This document shows positions 62,828 to 64,000 of a DNA stretch of 64,000 nt, one piece after another (position 1 is the stretch's first letter; each line of letters opens with the position of its first letter). A model generated the notes under the pieces. It ran no database searches. It was given only the letters and a program-made list of their open reading frames with translations, and had not been told where the DNA came from. Origin of the DNA: Lethocerus indicus (lineage: Eukaryota > Arthropoda > Insecta > Hemiptera > Belostomatidae); contig JACDQD010000102.1 of NCBI GenBank assembly GCA_019843655.1, forward strand, positions 257,501-321,500. Reading direction: 5' to 3'. A program made the position numbers and the translations under genes.

Positions 62828-64000
62828 CCTCTACAGAAACTGGGACGCCTCGTCTCCAGCCAGGGCTTGCCGTTGTATTTAAATAAACTATGAGCGCTCA
62901 AAAATACGACCCGCGTCTCGATTATGGTTCCCGCAAGTCATTTCAGTCGAACAATGCAAAGTACCGCGTTGTTAAATTCTGAAAAATTCTTGGTCGCCCA
63001 ATTTCATTTTTCCAGTTCCAGACCGTTTTCGTCCCCTCTGCCGTCAGTGGCAGTCCATAGTGCAGCGCATAGGTACTAAGTTGCCTACACTCCGGATTAT
63101 CTCCGTTAACCTTGTATATCACATAAAATCCTTTTATTGGAAATTTACAGAATTGATAATTTGGTTCGACACAAATTATTATGTTCTGTTTATGCAAATA
63201 TCGTAAGTAGATTAAGTGAATACAACTGTGAATATGACAATGATGAATTATAGGGTATATGTATTTAAATCTAAGGAAACGGGATAATAATATTCCATGT
63301 CGGTCCCTTGTAGGGACAAGGGACTCGGCTGTAGTGGATTCTCCGAGTTGGATGCTATTTGGACGAATAATACAGCCCCAGTTGTAGCGGCCGTGATTAA
63401 GAGGATTGAGAAGTTTGAGTACAAGGTAGATACATTGCAATGGCGACGGGATGAGGGGGAATGACAACTCCGCAGGGGAATACCCCCTGGGTAAAATCGG
63501 GATTGGACTGTTCCTCGGTATTGAAGAGTCCGGGTATATTGCCGTCCGGTTCGGATATCACTGTCGCCGTACTCGGCCCAATACTTCTTTTTCTATATTG
63601 TTCTGACATTGCCATGTTGAATACATTTTTTGCCAATCGGAATATGTGAAAATTAAATTAGAACCGCCTAATGTGTTACCCAGAAAGTTACAAACAGTGT
63701 GACGGAATAAAACTGGCCGTTTGTGTGGAAAATGTTGGTTGGTCCCTCGGTACACACTTAAGTGTACCTCAGCCAAATTATCATTCCGTATAACTCTAAA
63801 TTTCCGTATAACGCATTTTCCATTGAGTGATCTTGTAGTATATCAACAGAACAGTGCGTTGGTGGAAAACGGTCGCTTTTGAGCCGAGTTTAGGTCCAAA
63901 AATTCATACCCCTGTCGAACACCCGGCGGCCTAAGCTTTTTTGCCTCGAGATGCCTCGCCCGGGGAAGGACGACGGGAGGGAGGAAAAAATCCCTTCTCA
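62828..64000. other. Unassigned DNA with a long minus-strand open frame
   Basis: A minus-strand frame is open for 174 codons at 62943-63467, the longest in the window that is not low-complexity. The translation has a Cys/His/Ile-rich middle and a more ordinary C-terminal half, but matches no family I know. It has no ATG at its first codon (TTG). The end of the window (63930-64000) is purine- and GC-rich. I do not call a gene. Confidence 0.4.

Noticed and set aside
62943..63467. 174-codon minus-strand open frame
   Set aside because: It starts at TTG, has no recognised domain and no splice context. A rough stop-frequency estimate (about 6% of codons) makes one frame of this length in 64 kb unusual but possible by chance.
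1..64000. CRISPR arrays, bacterial operons, rRNA or phage/plasmid features
   Set aside because: No regularly spaced repeats, no ribosome-binding sites with long frames and no conserved rRNA stretches. The sequence is eukaryotic in character.

Overview
The window looks like nuclear DNA from a multicellular eukaryote, most likely an invertebrate animal and possibly an insect. The evidence is long pure dinucleotide arrays ((GA)n, (TA)n), an (ATT)n and a (GCC)n array, animal-type splice-site sequences, short dispersed inverted-repeat elements, and no gene packing, Shine-Dalgarno sites or operons. CG dinucleotides are common throughout, which argues against a CpG-depleted vertebrate genome. The species call is inference only.

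I found no protein-coding gene I can name. Open frames are short, overlap each other on both strands and resemble no family I recognise. The longest (minus, 31757-32344) is a low-complexity product of a purine-rich tract. No rRNA, convincing tRNA, spliceosomal RNA, known microRNA or CRISPR array was seen. The simplest reading is intergenic DNA or the inside of one or more very long introns. A recursive-splice-site-like sequence on the plus strand at 14038/14039 would fit the intron reading.

Layout: 1-13 kb is AT-rich DNA with GC/CpG-rich islands (about 1.9-2.3, 5.9-6.3, 7.1-7.4, 8.3-8.6, 12.1-12.4 kb), several of which can form G-quadruplexes. 13-23 kb has two strong GC blocks, the recursive-splice candidate, a CT compound array and an (ATT)n array. 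23.5-24.6 kb holds two diverged copies of a roughly 150 bp unit, each followed by a (TA)n array. 25-50 kb is more mosaic DNA with polypurine tracts, small tandem repeats and hairpins. 50-57.5 kb is the most structured part: three related copies of a short inverted-repeat element, two of them within 300 bp of a long (GA)n array, plus a 58 bp (AT)n array. 57.5-64 kb returns to mosaic DNA with one plausible but unrecognised exon.

The best candidate for something new is the inverted-repeat element. Its intact copy (55809-56128) has 99 bp arms about 90% alike. Each arm carries a sequence resembling the hammerhead ribozyme core (CTGAAGA, short helix, GAAA, ACCGGT, GTC). A second copy (50284-50488) is flanked by a perfect 12 bp direct repeat that looks like a target-site duplication. 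Eroded pieces may lie at 17.1, 21.6, 40.5 and 57.0 kb. No genes act together here in any way that can be shown.
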